Shown here: one piece after another, positions 17,647 to 27,614 of the stretch
How the letters are laid out: each line of letters starts with the position of its first letter
How positions within the stretch are numbered: the first letter of the stretch is position 1
NCBI RefSeq assembly: GCF_001261735.1
Contig: NZ_CVRP01000010.1
Span: forward strand, 395,562-459,561
Direction: 5' to 3'
Length of the DNA stretch: 64,000 nt
Origin: Dysgonomonas sp. BGC7
GTDB taxonomy: Bacteria; Bacteroidota; Bacteroidia; Bacteroidales; Dysgonomonadaceae
Position numbers and translations under genes: made by a program
Notes under the pieces: generated by a model
Database searches by the model: none
Told to the model about the DNA's origin: nothing
What the model saw: only the letters and a program-made list of their open reading frames with translations

Positions 17647-20133
17647 TTAATGAGTTAATGTTGTTGTCAAACTTTTTTTGTTTAAATAAAATACGCACGC
17701 TTTAACCATCGTTGCATCTATTTTTACAGGACTAGTCCATTCCGACGATGTCTCGCTAGGTTGAGTACCATCAATAGTGTATCGAATGGTTGCTCCACGT
17801 ACAGATGTATTAGCATACAAATAGCCATTTTCTATTTTAAGTCCCGGATTGGCTAACCGAAAATTTATACCTTGTCTGCTAAGATATGGCAGTTCTTTAT
17901 CACTTATTAATGCATAGAAATGAGATAGATCTTCATTAAAGGCTTTTTCCTCATCCCTACCATGCATTTTCTCCCACACAGGATGAGCATTCCATCCTCG
18001 CTCTACCAATCCCCATATTTTAGGAAAGACATAATACTGTACTCGATCGAAGCTTCTGATAGTTTCAGTAAATAACTGAGCTTGTACACCTTTTATCAGA
18101 GATATGCGATCAGCCCTTAGTTGCTCTTTGTCCATCTCCAGACTGTCTAGATTCATCTTTGTTCCTGCTATATTGATACGGGATGAACGGTACAGAGAGA
18201 ATGGTAGCATAGAAAATGACTTAGATTCGTCTACATATCCGGCCCATGAGTGACCAGGCTCCTGATAGTGCGAATTGTATGCTAAATCCATATAAAAATT
18301 ATTGACATTGCATAGTACGACCGGATAACCTTTATTGGCTAGTTTGTAAGGAATCTCATCATCACCCCATTCAGGAACAGTATTCCAACAAAAAATACTG
18401 TTTGCCGTAGCTGATAATTGCTTATCTGTTGCCATACTATTATGCAGAGCTACCTCTTGCCAGCCGTTGAACTGCAATCCATTATTGCGCATATAGGTAG
18501 TAATCTGACGAAAGAAATATTCACCCAATTCGTGAGCAGTATTCAAGCCTTTTTCTTTCATAAAAGTTTTGCATGATGGTGAACCTATCCACGCTCCGGC
18601 AGGAACTTCATCGCCTCCTATGTGAATAGATGGTAATTTGACTCCGGCTTCTTCATACATTTTACCTATTTCGGATATCACTTTTTCCATAAATCGGTAA
18701 GTAGATGGAAGAGATACATTCATTACATTATCAGTGTATGATTGTGCCGATACGTAAAAAGAAGCATCTTCATCTTCACTGAGAAGGTATTCTTTAGCCT
18801 TTACCTCATCCTTCGCAATGTATTTTTTGTAACGAGCCTTCATAGATACAACGGCTGCACGGGCATGTCCCGGTGACTCCAATTCGGGTAATATACGTAC
18901 ATGACGGGCTTCTGCATACTTTAACAGGTCGATAAATTCCTTTCGGGTATAATAACCATTACCGGATGTTTTACCATTAGGATCGAAATAGCCATCATAG
19001 CCCGGATAGAGACTGGCAGACTCATCTGCTGTATGCCCTCTTTTACTACCTACTTCTGTCAACTCTTCTAATCCCGGTATTTCAAGTCGCCAACCCTCAT
19101 CATCGCAAAAATGCAGATGTAATATATTGATCTTATAAGAAGCAAGGACATCTATCAATGACTTTAGATCAGACACATTAGTGAAGTTTCTGGATATATC
19201 GAGCATAAATCCGCGATGCAACAAATCTGGATAATCTGTAATTGTTATACATCCCAATTCATTTGGCTGTCTATCTCCCTTCATTAAAGCCAACAATGTT
19301 TGCACACCATTGAATATACCATGAGATGTAATACCTTTTATCATTATTTGCTCTGTGTCTATATCTACGCTGTACCACTCTTCATTGTTTGCGGTAGGAT
19401 TGTCTACCAATGTTAGTCTAACACTTAAGGGCGCTACTTCCGAAACTCCTATTCCATACAAAGTATGTAGTTTATCTTGTAAGACCTTAGCTTCATTGAT
19501 TAGCTCGTTACTATACAGTAAAGAAATCTCATTCGGTATAGCTATTTTACCCTTCTTAATATCTATCTGCTTTACAGATGGTAAGATATCAACACTTTGG
19601 AGTAATACCGATTGTGGGTTTATAGATTCATTGAAACGAAATAATCTATCTACAGCCTCGACAGTCATATCCTTATTGCTGAGAGATAGTATTTGCAGAT
19701 CAATAGTTACAGGAACACTATTTTTGCTGCTGGAATCTAAGATCCAATAGCAGCCTTCGGGCTGTTGCGAAATATTCGGAACATTATTACTTACACTATA
19801 TTTTACTATAATAGAGTCTCCGGCTTCCAATTCTTCAAATGATGAAGTCGGAGAAATTTTAAAGAAGTTAGCATTTACAACCTCTATATTTATCCCTTCC
19901 GAATGAATACTCTTTATTGTACGTGGTAACTGAGAAAAGTAGATTGCCCAACTTTTCCCAATCGTCTTTCCTGATATATTCTTTATAGTAAAAGTATTGT
20001 CGTAACTTTCAGTCTGAGCATTATAACCATCATTGCTCCACGTTAGGGAAACAGGAGATACCACTCCCGTTCCCGAACATGAATATGTTATAAGCAGCAA
20101 CAATAAGCCCAACGATATAATAATTTGTTTCAT
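17647..20133 (-). CDS. GH20 beta-N-acetylhexosaminidase with chitobiase-type accessory domains
   Basis: Longer GH20 enzyme of 828 aa. The lipobox ends at C19 (TYSC). Residues about 28-150 form an N-terminal CHB_HEX-like beta-domain (SWAIYFSQLPR), followed by a GH20b domain (about 180-300), the TIM barrel with HRGFMLDISRNF at 306, HFCDDEGWRLEI at 341, PELESPGHARA at 416 and the catalytic D508-E509 in HIGGDEVPAGAW, and a C-terminal chitobiase Fn3-like domain (about 755-825) ending IRYTIDGTQPSETS...VKACVFY. This architecture is that of chitobiases, so chitooligosaccharides are plausible; host or plant N-glycans are an alternative. Second enzyme of PUL2, 26 bp downstream of the SusE-like gene. 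Confidence 0.93.
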   Translation of the reverse strand: MKQIIISLGLLLLLITYSCSGTGVVSPVSLTWSNDGYNAQTESYDNTFTIKNISGKTIGKSWAIYFSQLPRTIKSIHSEGINIEVVNANFFKISPTSSFEELEAGDSIIVKYSVSNNVPNISQQPEGCYWILDSSSKNSVPVTIDLQILSLSNKDMTVEAVDRLFRFNESINPQSVLLQSVDILPSVKQIDIKKGKIAIPNEISLLYSNELINEAKVLQDKLHTLYGIGVSEVAPLSVRLTLVDNPTANNEEWYSVDIDTEQIMIKGITSHGIFNGVQTLLALMKGDRQPNELGCITITDYPDLLHRGFMLDISRNFTNVSDLKSLIDVLASYKINILHLHFCDDEGWRLEIPGLEELTEVGSKRGHTADESASLYPGYDGYFDPNGKTSGNGYYTRKEFIDLLKYAEARHVRILPELESPGHARAAVVSMKARYKKYIAKDEVKAKEYLLSEDEDASFYVSAQSYTDNVMNVSLPSTYRFMEKVISEIGKMYEEAGVKLPSIHIGGDEVPAGAWIGSPSCKTFMKEKGLNTAHELGEYFFRQITTYMRNNGLQFNGWQEVALHNSMATDKQLSATANSIFCWNTVPEWGDDEIPYKLANKGYPVVLCNVNNFYMDLAYNSHYQEPGHSWAGYVDESKSFSMLPFSLYRSSRINIAGTKMNLDSLEMDKEQLRADRISLIKGVQAQLFTETIRSFDRVQYYVFPKIWGLVERGWNAHPVWEKMHGRDEEKAFNEDLSHFYALISDKELPYLSRQGINFRLANPGLKIENGYLYANTSVRGATIRYTIDGTQPSETSSEWTSPVKIDATMVKACVFYLNKKSLTTTLTH

Positions 20134-20159
20134 TTATTGTTTCTCTGTGATTTAAATAT

Positions 20160-21521
20160 TCAATCGCCTAGTCGCTCTATATTCATCTTTTCGGCACCTA
20201 CACCAGCCGAAGTATCAAATGTGAGACGATAATATCCCGGTACGAATCCGTTTGTTCCGGCAAATCCATTAGATGCAGAAACAGTAAAACCTGTTACATC
20301 TCCTGAAAAAGAGCCAGCTTTCAGAGACATTCCCTTTTCTTTACCCCACTCTCTGTCGCTGTATATTTCTACTTCGAAGAAACCCCATTCATGGGCATCG
20401 CTCAAATATACAGTAGTCTGATATTTATTTTCAGCTATTTTCAATACATACGCCATTTTCAATATATTATCAGTCACCCATCCTCCACTTGCATAATCAT
20501 TGTTCCACGTTGGTGCACAAGTGAATCCATGACCGACAAGCCAGTAAGCAGCAGGAGCAACATCATTCATACGGGCAACCCATATATAGTTGTAGTTCAT
20601 AGAATAGTATATACCCCACGATCCACTATCTCGAATAAAAGTCAATTTACCTGTCGACTCGTCATAGTCGAAGAAATCGCGGTTGTAAGCACCTGCTATA
20701 TCAGAAAATCCGGACACTGTGACTTCTTGTCCTTTAGTAAAATTAATATCGGCATAATAATAATTACTAACCTGATTGAGAGCAGTACCATTTACTTTGA
20801 ATACAAATTTAGGAGATTCGTAACCAAGCGTAAAACTAAATGTATTAAACTTAATTCTCTCAATAGTTAGCCCTGATCTATCAAAAGAAAATTCGGGACC
20901 TGTAGCTGTACTAAGAGCCGCAGAATTAGTATTCTCGGAATACCCCCATATTAACTCTGAATCTTCAAGAGAAGCGCTTGTCGAGATTCTGCCTGAAAAA
21001 GCATCCGGATAAACGCCTTTCTCTGACGAAAACTCATATAGATTTAATGGGTTTTGTACCAGAGGTATCACTTCATCATTGTAATGTAAATATAAAGTCG
21101 ATGGAATATTAGGACGCTTAATACTAAAGGCTTTTGTTACAGTAGTTTCACTTCCTTCTACATTTACTGAAGTGAGAGTTAGGCTTCCTTCACCCTCTTC
21201 CAATCCGCCATAGAAAGGTATATATATACCCTTTTCTTTTATCTGGGCTGCATTTCCTTTTGTGCGGATAGATTCTTTATACAACTCCTCCTCTCCCAGT
21301 TTAAGAGAGATTTCTAAAGTAGAAAGTGGAGTTTCGGCATCGTTAACATTTATCGAAAAATGAATGGAGTCATTAAAATGTACATTATCTGTTGCAGAAT
21401 ATGAAATATTTGATATCTCCGGCTTCGAATACGGATATACTACTCTTTCCGATTCTTCTTCACAGGCTGTGAGCAAAAATGCGACACAACAGGTTATTAT
21501 ATATATATATTTAAGTTTCAT
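20160..21521 (-). CDS. SusE/SusF-like surface glycan-binding lipoprotein (PUL2)
   Basis: Lipoprotein of 453 aa. The lipobox is LLTAC (C20) followed by EEESER, which favours surface display. It is related to the PUL1 lipoprotein at 4996-6333: both have an early strand pair ending PLSTLEISL / PLSTLKVRL, an IPFYGG / IPYYAN block near 100, and a mid-protein FTKGQEVTVSGFSD / LTQGQDVEVTGISD block. These are beta-sandwich modules with no catalytic motif. Expected to hold N-acetylhexosamine-containing glycan beside the PUL2 SusCD complex. The SusE/F label is by analogy of position and architecture, not by strong sequence identity to starch SusE. Confidence 0.78.
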   Translation of the reverse strand: MKLKYIYIITCCVAFLLTACEEESERVVYPYSKPEISNISYSATDNVHFNDSIHFSINVNDAETPLSTLEISLKLGEEELYKESIRTKGNAAQIKEKGIYIPFYGGLEEGEGSLTLTSVNVEGSETTVTKAFSIKRPNIPSTLYLHYNDEVIPLVQNPLNLYEFSSEKGVYPDAFSGRISTSASLEDSELIWGYSENTNSAALSTATGPEFSFDRSGLTIERIKFNTFSFTLGYESPKFVFKVNGTALNQVSNYYYADINFTKGQEVTVSGFSDIAGAYNRDFFDYDESTGKLTFIRDSGSWGIYYSMNYNYIWVARMNDVAPAAYWLVGHGFTCAPTWNNDYASGGWVTDNILKMAYVLKIAENKYQTTVYLSDAHEWGFFEVEIYSDREWGKEKGMSLKAGSFSGDVTGFTVSASNGFAGTNGFVPGYYRLTFDTSAGVGAEKMNIERLGD

Positions 21522-21566
21522 CTGATCTTCTTTTTAGTTTAGACTTGAAATTTATGTTCATATTTT

Positions 21567-23048
21567 TTAATAACCGGTATTCTGAGTCAAACGAGTATTC
21601 TTATCCAACTCATTTTGAGGAAGAGGCCACTTATATCTAAATTCTGCAAGATTGGTAAACAGTAGTTTTCCATTCTGATCCTTGTGTTTACTCATTATCT
21701 CTATTATACGGTCGTTTCGTTGCAAGTCGAACCAACGCTGCCCCTCCATATATAATTCTAGCTGGCGTTCATTTTCCACAGCTAGACGAGCACTACTTTG
21801 AGACATAGTTTTGTCTAATGAAGAAGTTCCAAGCCCAGCTCTTTCTCGTATTTTATTCACAATATCAATAGCCTCCGACGACCTGTTCAGTTCAACTAAA
21901 GCCTCTGCTTTTATCAACATTATATCAGCCAGGCGCATATAAATAATATCGGAACTTTTTTCTCGTATTTTGTATGAAAAAGGATATTTACTAGCCGGAA
22001 AAAACACATCGTAAGGTGCTTTTTTCCATATAATACTTGAGGCATAGCGTGTATCATTTACTTTGTCGAACTTAGCTATAAGATCGTGTGTAGGTGTACA
22101 ATATCTACGCCAAGTAACAGTGCCATCTGCTTCTTTCAGTAATACCCATTCTGCCCAGTTCGGAGATTCAGCTGTATAATATACTTCGAAGATACTTTCT
22201 TTAGTGTACTTATTATCGGCTTGCCAAAGCTCATCGAAATTATCGACTAACTGGTATCCTTCACCAATCACTTTATCGCAAGCCTCTACCACTTTGGTAT
22301 AATTACGTTCTGCTTTTGCTCCTCTTGAAGCTAAGACCTTAGCTAAAAGGCCATAAGCTAATCCTTTGGTTGACTTAAATGCACCTTTATTGGTACTTTC
22401 CAAATACTTAATCGTATTATTTTCGTCCAGATCACTTAATATCTGGTCGTAAACGTCCGACTCGGGAGTACGTTCTGGATACATTATCGGATACCATGTT
22501 TCTAAGTTTTCGGAAGTAATAGTAGGTATGAGTTGAAGGACCATAGGTATCCCTCCCCATATACGTACCATGTCGAAATATGCCCATGCTCTTATGGTTT
22601 TAGCTTCGGCAATAATACGATTGCGGTCGGCATCGGATATTGCCGATTTCCCCATGAGTTTGGTATTTTCTATAACATTAGTAGCACTTCCGGCTATAGA
22701 AAGGTATTCTCCCCACACGAGCTCTACTTTCGAATTAGTAGAATATAATTTAATCTTATCTACCTCTTCTCCATCTATACCATCACCACCCACATAGCAA
22801 TTGTCGGTCTGAACATCGTTTATCATGTATATCTCAAATTCGAACGTATTGTTCTTGAAGAGTTGGTATACCCCTAACAGTTCAGCTTCTGCATCTTTTA
22901 CATTAGAATATTTAGAAACCAAATTTTCTTCACCTGTTCCCTCCGATGTGAAATCCGACTGAGGTTTTTCATCCAAAAAACTTTCACAGGCACTTAGTCC
23001 CATTACAACAATACATAAACATGCTATTTTCAATATATTATTTTTCAT
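21567..23048 (-). CDS. SusD/RagB-family glycan-binding lipoprotein (PUL2)
   Basis: SusD-like lipoprotein of 493 aa. I use ATG at 23046-23048, which gives a signal peptide ending VMGLSAC (C21) and a 13-bp gap after susC; a longer in-frame start would overlap the susC 3' end and add 36 unlikely residues. Family blocks: IRAWAYFDMVRIWGGIPMV, MRLADIMLIKAEALVEL and ENERQLELYMEGQRWFDLQRN, ending WPLPQNELDKNTRLTQNTGY. It pairs with the STN-bearing SusC upstream and would cap that transporter. Related to the PUL1 SusD. Confidence 0.94.
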   Translation of the reverse strand: MKNNILKIACLCIVVMGLSACESFLDEKPQSDFTSEGTGEENLVSKYSNVKDAEAELLGVYQLFKNNTFEFEIYMINDVQTDNCYVGGDGIDGEEVDKIKLYSTNSKVELVWGEYLSIAGSATNVIENTKLMGKSAISDADRNRIIAEAKTIRAWAYFDMVRIWGGIPMVLQLIPTITSENLETWYPIMYPERTPESDVYDQILSDLDENNTIKYLESTNKGAFKSTKGLAYGLLAKVLASRGAKAERNYTKVVEACDKVIGEGYQLVDNFDELWQADNKYTKESIFEVYYTAESPNWAEWVLLKEADGTVTWRRYCTPTHDLIAKFDKVNDTRYASSIIWKKAPYDVFFPASKYPFSYKIREKSSDIIYMRLADIMLIKAEALVELNRSSEAIDIVNKIRERAGLGTSSLDKTMSQSSARLAVENERQLELYMEGQRWFDLQRNDRIIEIMSKHKDQNGKLLFTNLAEFRYKWPLPQNELDKNTRLTQNTGY

Positions 23049-23061
23049 ATTTATCCTGTTT

Positions 23062-26000
23062 TTAGAATTCAACATTAAGTCCGAATACAAGAGACTTCGA
23101 TTGCGGGTATGTTCCATAATCGACACCCAGAATAACAGCATTGGTACCATAGGCATTCACTTCCGGATCGTATCCTGAATATTTTGTTAGTGTAAACAAG
23201 TTTTGAGCAGTCGCATAAACCTGCAACTTAGATAGATGTATCTTTCTGAGCAGAGCTGATTTGAAATCATAGGAAAGAGTCACTGTTTTCAATCGTAGAT
23301 AAGATCCGTCTTCTACAAATCGAGTAGAATTGTGTATATTCTCTTTATTTCCCACACGAGGTATATCTGTTATCATACCCGGGCGCTTCCATCTGTTGAG
23401 TACAGACTTCGATTGATTGCGGAAATCTAGCATACTTTCCATATCTATCTTAGATGCATTAAATATGTCATTACCCTGACTACCCTGTAAGAACAAAGAC
23501 AGAGAGAAGTTTCGGTACGAGAATGTATTGGTTATACCGTAAATAAAATCGGGTTGGGCACTACCAATTGTAGTTCTGTCTCCCGGGTCTATAATTCCAT
23601 TATTATTGATATCCCGATAAATAATATCACCTGTTTCTGAATCAACCCCTTCTGAAATATAGCCGAAGAATGTGCCTAGAGCAAGACCTTCTTTCAGGAT
23701 AACAGTAGGTTCTTTGGTTTCGTAAGTTTCGCCATAATAATATACTTTGTTCAATCCTAGTTTAGTCAGTTTGTTACGGTTGAACGATATATTGAAATCG
23801 GTATCCCACGAGAACTGCCCCTTGAGATTTTTTGACGATATCATAAGCTCTATACCTTTATTCGTCATTTCACCATCGTTTCGGGTAATACCTCCGGGCA
23901 AATTCACATTGCTAGGCAAGCTCACTGTCAATAGCAGGTCAGTTGTTTTTTTATAATAAGCATCTAATACTATATTAAGACGTGAATTGAAGAGAGTAAG
24001 ATCTAGTCCCGCATTCCACTGTGTTGTCTTTTCCCATGTCAATTGTTTGTTTGCTCCCGTATTCGGAGAAATAGCCATACCGGGATAAAGATTATCAGCC
24101 GTTGGAGATACTCGCCTTTTAGTCATGGAAGCCAAATAGGAATAATACTCTATTCCTTCCTGATTACCATTTATCCCCCATCCTACTCTTAGTTTTGCAT
24201 CATCGAGCACGCTACGCAACGGTTCCATAAACTTTTCGCTGGAAAACCTCCAGCCTGCCGATAATGAAGGAAAATATCCCCAACGATGCCCCGGAGCAAA
24301 TCGGGAAGAACCATCGGTACGGAAGTTTGCCGTAAATAAATATTTACTATCATAATTATAGGCTACACGTCCCAAGAATGATGCTAAAGACCATGCCCAA
24401 GCAGTGGAACCAACAGCACTTTGATCAATCTGATTTGCAGAAGCTAAAGAATGGATATCGGGATAAGATGTAGACAAGTCGAAGCCCGGAACATACAGAC
24501 TATTATGCTGTGCGTGCTGTTGTGTAGCACCTGCCATCGCAGATAAATTGTGTTTGTTGACGGACAAATCGTATGTGAATATATTCTCTAACAACCACTC
24601 ATTCTTCTTTGTATAACTTTCTTCTACCCGTCCCTTAGTTCCGCGTCCATCGTTAGTTGAAAATGGATCGAGATAATAGTTCCAACGTTCATTGTTAACA
24701 TCTATACCAAACGTAGATTTCAGTTTCAACCCTTTATACAGATTGAAAGTAAGGTCAAACGAGCCTTTCAGATAGTCTGTAGATGTGATGTTATCAGCTG
24801 CATTAGCTGCTAATGGATTAAGAATCTGCGAACCGTATGCATTTTCATCATATTGTCCGGGGTTTTCAGGATCCCACTCCTGCATAAAAGGAGGAGTATT
24901 GATTACAGATAGTATAGACCCCGAACGCATCGAGCTACTATTTGTTCTAACCCATTGTCCTTTCGTTTTAGAGTACGAAAAATTCAGAGCCATATTCAAC
25001 CAACTGGTTTGCTGGCTATCTATATTAGCTCTAAAGTTATAACGGTCGAATTTGGCTTTACGTACAATACCGCTTTGCGAAGCATATCCTCCCGAAACCA
25101 TATATTGTATTTTTTCCGAACCTTTTGATACTGATGCCTGATAATTCTGATCTATACCTGTTCTGAAGAACGCATCTGTCCAATCGACATAGTTGTATTC
25201 ATCACTAGGTATATTGGGAACTGTATTAGTTACTTTTTTAAGTTCGCCCATCAGTTCTTTATATTCCTCAGTATTCAGAGCATTAATTTTTCGTCCTAAT
25301 TTTGAAAATCCGGTATAAGTACTTACGTTCACTCTCGTTTCACCGGTTTGAGCCCGTTTGGTGGTAATAAGCACGACTCCGTTAGCGGCACGTGCTCCAT
25401 ATATAGCTGCCGAAGAGGCATCTTTGAGTATTTGCATGCTTGAGATATCATTAGGACTTATATTTGATATATCATTGGTAGGCATTCCGTCCACTACATA
25501 TAGAGGTTCGTTAGATGCCTGTACAGATGTTGCTCCACGCACCCTTATACTCAGCCCTTCTCCCGGAGCGCCGGAAGGCTGCACAACCTGTACTCCAGCG
25601 GCTTTACCTTGTATAGCTTGACCTGCCGACATAATAGGACGTTTGTCTAAATCTTCGGTAGAAACTACAGCTACAGCGGTAGTGATGTCTTTTCGTTTCA
25701 TAGCTCCATAGCCAACTACAACTACTTCTTCCAATTGTTTAGAGTTTTCTTGGAGAACAACATCATAAACATTCGATTTGCCAAGAGCTATATTTTTACT
25801 ATAGAAACCTACATAAGTATATTTAAGTGTGCTTCCCACAGGAGCTTCTATAGTATATTTTCCATCTATATCAGTAATTGTACCTACTTGGCTACCTTCT
25901 ATAATTACAGTAACCCCTATCAATGGATTGTTTTGTTCGTCTGTTACCAGTCCCGACACTCTTTTATTGTCTTGCTGAGAGGTATTTACGGTTTTCGACT

Positions 26001-26307
26001 TTGCACTCAAGACTATTTGATTGTCAGGTTCTAGCCGATAACTGATATCTGTATTTTTAAGTAATTTATTCAATACAGAGGAGATGTTCTCATTATTCGC
26101 TTTTATGCTAACGGTTTCGTTCAGCCCCGATAATTTGTCGGTGTAGAAGAAACTGTAACCGTTTTGTTTCTCTATGGTTTCTATTATACTTTTGATTGTT
26201 TTATTTGAGGCATCGAGAGTAATTTGCGCATGAATATTAATCGCAAACAGACAAAGGAAGCCACATAGCAAGGTTATTCTACCCGCCAGAAACATCTTTT
26301 TATTCAT
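23062..26307 (-). CDS. SusC-family TonB-dependent transducer with N-terminal STN domain (PUL2)
   Basis: Outer-membrane importer and signal transducer of 1081 aa. After the signal peptide (1-28) comes a secretin/TonB short N-terminal (STN) domain at about 29-102 (ITLDASNKTIKSIIETIEKQ), a carboxypeptidase-regulatory-like domain at 116-187, QLEEVVVVGYG at 191-201, plug at about 205-315 (RPIMSAGQAIQGKAAGV, ILKDASSAAIYGARAANGVV) and the barrel ending LVFGLNVEF. The STN domain is the known contact for FecR anti-sigma factors, and a FecR/ECF pair lies immediately upstream, so glycan import should switch on PUL2. The plug is strikingly similar to the PUL1 SusC, which lacks STN. Confidence 0.95.
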   Translation of the reverse strand: MNKKMFLAGRITLLCGFLCLFAINIHAQITLDASNKTIKSIIETIEKQNGYSFFYTDKLSGLNETVSIKANNENISSVLNKLLKNTDISYRLEPDNQIVLSAKSKTVNTSQQDNKRVSGLVTDEQNNPLIGVTVIIEGSQVGTITDIDGKYTIEAPVGSTLKYTYVGFYSKNIALGKSNVYDVVLQENSKQLEEVVVVGYGAMKRKDITTAVAVVSTEDLDKRPIMSAGQAIQGKAAGVQVVQPSGAPGEGLSIRVRGATSVQASNEPLYVVDGMPTNDISNISPNDISSMQILKDASSAAIYGARAANGVVLITTKRAQTGETRVNVSTYTGFSKLGRKINALNTEEYKELMGELKKVTNTVPNIPSDEYNYVDWTDAFFRTGIDQNYQASVSKGSEKIQYMVSGGYASQSGIVRKAKFDRYNFRANIDSQQTSWLNMALNFSYSKTKGQWVRTNSSSMRSGSILSVINTPPFMQEWDPENPGQYDENAYGSQILNPLAANAADNITSTDYLKGSFDLTFNLYKGLKLKSTFGIDVNNERWNYYLDPFSTNDGRGTKGRVEESYTKKNEWLLENIFTYDLSVNKHNLSAMAGATQQHAQHNSLYVPGFDLSTSYPDIHSLASANQIDQSAVGSTAWAWSLASFLGRVAYNYDSKYLFTANFRTDGSSRFAPGHRWGYFPSLSAGWRFSSEKFMEPLRSVLDDAKLRVGWGINGNQEGIEYYSYLASMTKRRVSPTADNLYPGMAISPNTGANKQLTWEKTTQWNAGLDLTLFNSRLNIVLDAYYKKTTDLLLTVSLPSNVNLPGGITRNDGEMTNKGIELMISSKNLKGQFSWDTDFNISFNRNKLTKLGLNKVYYYGETYETKEPTVILKEGLALGTFFGYISEGVDSETGDIIYRDINNNGIIDPGDRTTIGSAQPDFIYGITNTFSYRNFSLSLFLQGSQGNDIFNASKIDMESMLDFRNQSKSVLNRWKRPGMITDIPRVGNKENIHNSTRFVEDGSYLRLKTVTLSYDFKSALLRKIHLSKLQVYATAQNLFTLTKYSGYDPEVNAYGTNAVILGVDYGTYPQSKSLVFGLNVEF

Positions 26308-26447
26308 TATAGACTGTTATTTAAGGTTTAAATAATAGAAGATTATTAATTAAAACAGATGATAAAATGATGATTTATTGACCTCAAACATTTATATTTG
26401 TAGTGAGGCTTTTTGTTTACCGACAAAAAAAGAATCATCTTTACAGG

Positions 26448-26477
26448 GGTAGGATTATGCGTCAACATAATTCTACC
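26448..26477. other. hairpin between fecR and susC of PUL2
   Basis: GGTAG (26448-26452) to ATTATG (26454-26459) pairs with CATAAT (26466-26471) to CTACC (26473-26477), including one G-T wobble: a 12-bp stem with a 6-nt loop. On the plus strand it is followed by a T-rich tract; on the coding minus strand the flank is not T-rich. It may still end or attenuate read-through from the sigma/fecR transcript into susC. Confidence 0.5.
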
Positions 26478-26540
26478 TTTTCTTTTCTTATGTAGAGTTT
26501 TTATTCATATATCTTTTTTTTAGTTTAACTTGGTATTGAA

Positions 26541-27533
26541 TTATTTATATTGATCTTTATAAATAGTTATTACATCATTATTTATCTCATAACTAATTGG
26601 ATATGTAAGGCTAATAATATGGAATACGTTATTGAGACTACTATTGCGAATGCTTCCCGAAAAAGGAACTTTTTTCAGATCTTCATCTTTAAACCTGACT
26701 GTTACTCCATATGTGCGTTCCAGCGTTTTAGCAATATCTGCCAGAGACACAGAGCGGAAAAATAGAATATTTCTTCTCCAAAAATCAATCTCTCTGCTAT
26801 CAGCAATTTCAGAATGCGAGAATGTGTTGCCTATTCTGTTGAATGCAATAAGCTGATTGGGTTCTAATACAGTATTATTCGTTTCATTAAAAACCTTTAC
26901 TTTGCCCTCAAAAAGGGCAACCGTAACTATCTCATCGGCACTATATCCTTTTACATTAAAGGTTGTACCCAATGCTTCAACATTCAGGTCATTACAATTC
27001 ACCACAAAACGCTTTTCTGCATCCTTAGCAACTTCAAAGTATGCTTCTCCATCGAGAGCCACAGACCGCTTATTCTTACTATAATTGTAGCTAAGTTTAG
27101 ATCCTGAATTTACCCACACTTTAGTGCCGTCCGGTAATACGACATTTGCCTTCTGTCCTTTATCGACTAATACTTCAAACTTGTCCTGATCTCTTGTTTT
27201 CTCAGCTTCCTTCTGAAAATAAATGTATGTACCCATCAATAAACATATAGGTAACAATATACAGGCTGCTATACGATATAATGCAGGAATCAGCCGAGAT
27301 ACTTTATTATGTTTCGTTATCTTTTCGGCTATTATATTCCACATCTCCTGTTCGATTTGCTTGTCGGAACGCGTAGAAGCGGATTCCCATAGTTGTTCAC
27401 AATAAGAATCGAACTCCTCAGGAGTCTCTGTATTTTTCATCCAATCGGACAACTGCCTCACTTCGTATTCATTAGCCTCTTTACTAATGAACTTATCCAA
27501 CAATTTTTTATATTCTTCTGCTTTTAGAATCAT
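26541..27533 (-). CDS. FecR-family anti-sigma factor (PUL2)
   Basis: Inner-membrane anti-sigma factor of 330 aa that passes the signal from the SusC STN domain to the ECF sigma factor. The cytoplasmic N-terminal part (1-80) would bind sigma; one membrane helix lies at 84-106 (LYRIAACILLPICLLMGTYIYF); the periplasmic FecR domain covers about 118-215 (VVLPDGTKVWVNSGSKLSYN, ALDGEAYFEVAKD), and a C-terminal DUF4974 module about 257-328 (SLADIAKTLERTYGV). It lies 81 bp downstream of the sigma gene and 233 bp upstream of susC, the standard arrangement for ECF/FecR-controlled PULs. Confidence 0.94.
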   Translation of the reverse strand: MILKAEEYKKLLDKFISKEANEYEVRQLSDWMKNTETPEEFDSYCEQLWESASTRSDKQIEQEMWNIIAEKITKHNKVSRLIPALYRIAACILLPICLLMGTYIYFQKEAEKTRDQDKFEVLVDKGQKANVVLPDGTKVWVNSGSKLSYNYSKNKRSVALDGEAYFEVAKDAEKRFVVNCNDLNVEALGTTFNVKGYSADEIVTVALFEGKVKVFNETNNTVLEPNQLIAFNRIGNTFSHSEIADSREIDFWRRNILFFRSVSLADIAKTLERTYGVTVRFKDEDLKKVPFSGSIRNSSLNNVFHIISLTYPISYEINNDVITIYKDQYK

Positions 27534-27614
27534 CTTTTTCTATGTGCTTCTATAATAATTAGAATTAAGAGTATGTTTTGGACTACAAAACGCACTCAAA
27601 TTAACTTTGTTTAA

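Noticed and set aside
20391-20870. A 159-codon open frame on the plus strand
   Set aside because: It lies wholly inside the SusE-like lipoprotein gene on the other strand, has no recognisable domain and no promoter; the same holds for the plus-strand frame at 19355-19750 inside a GH20 gene.
23049-23156. Longer N-terminus for the PUL2 SusD
   Set aside because: It would overlap the susC 3' end and place 36 residues before a good lipoprotein signal; the ATG at 23048 is preferred.
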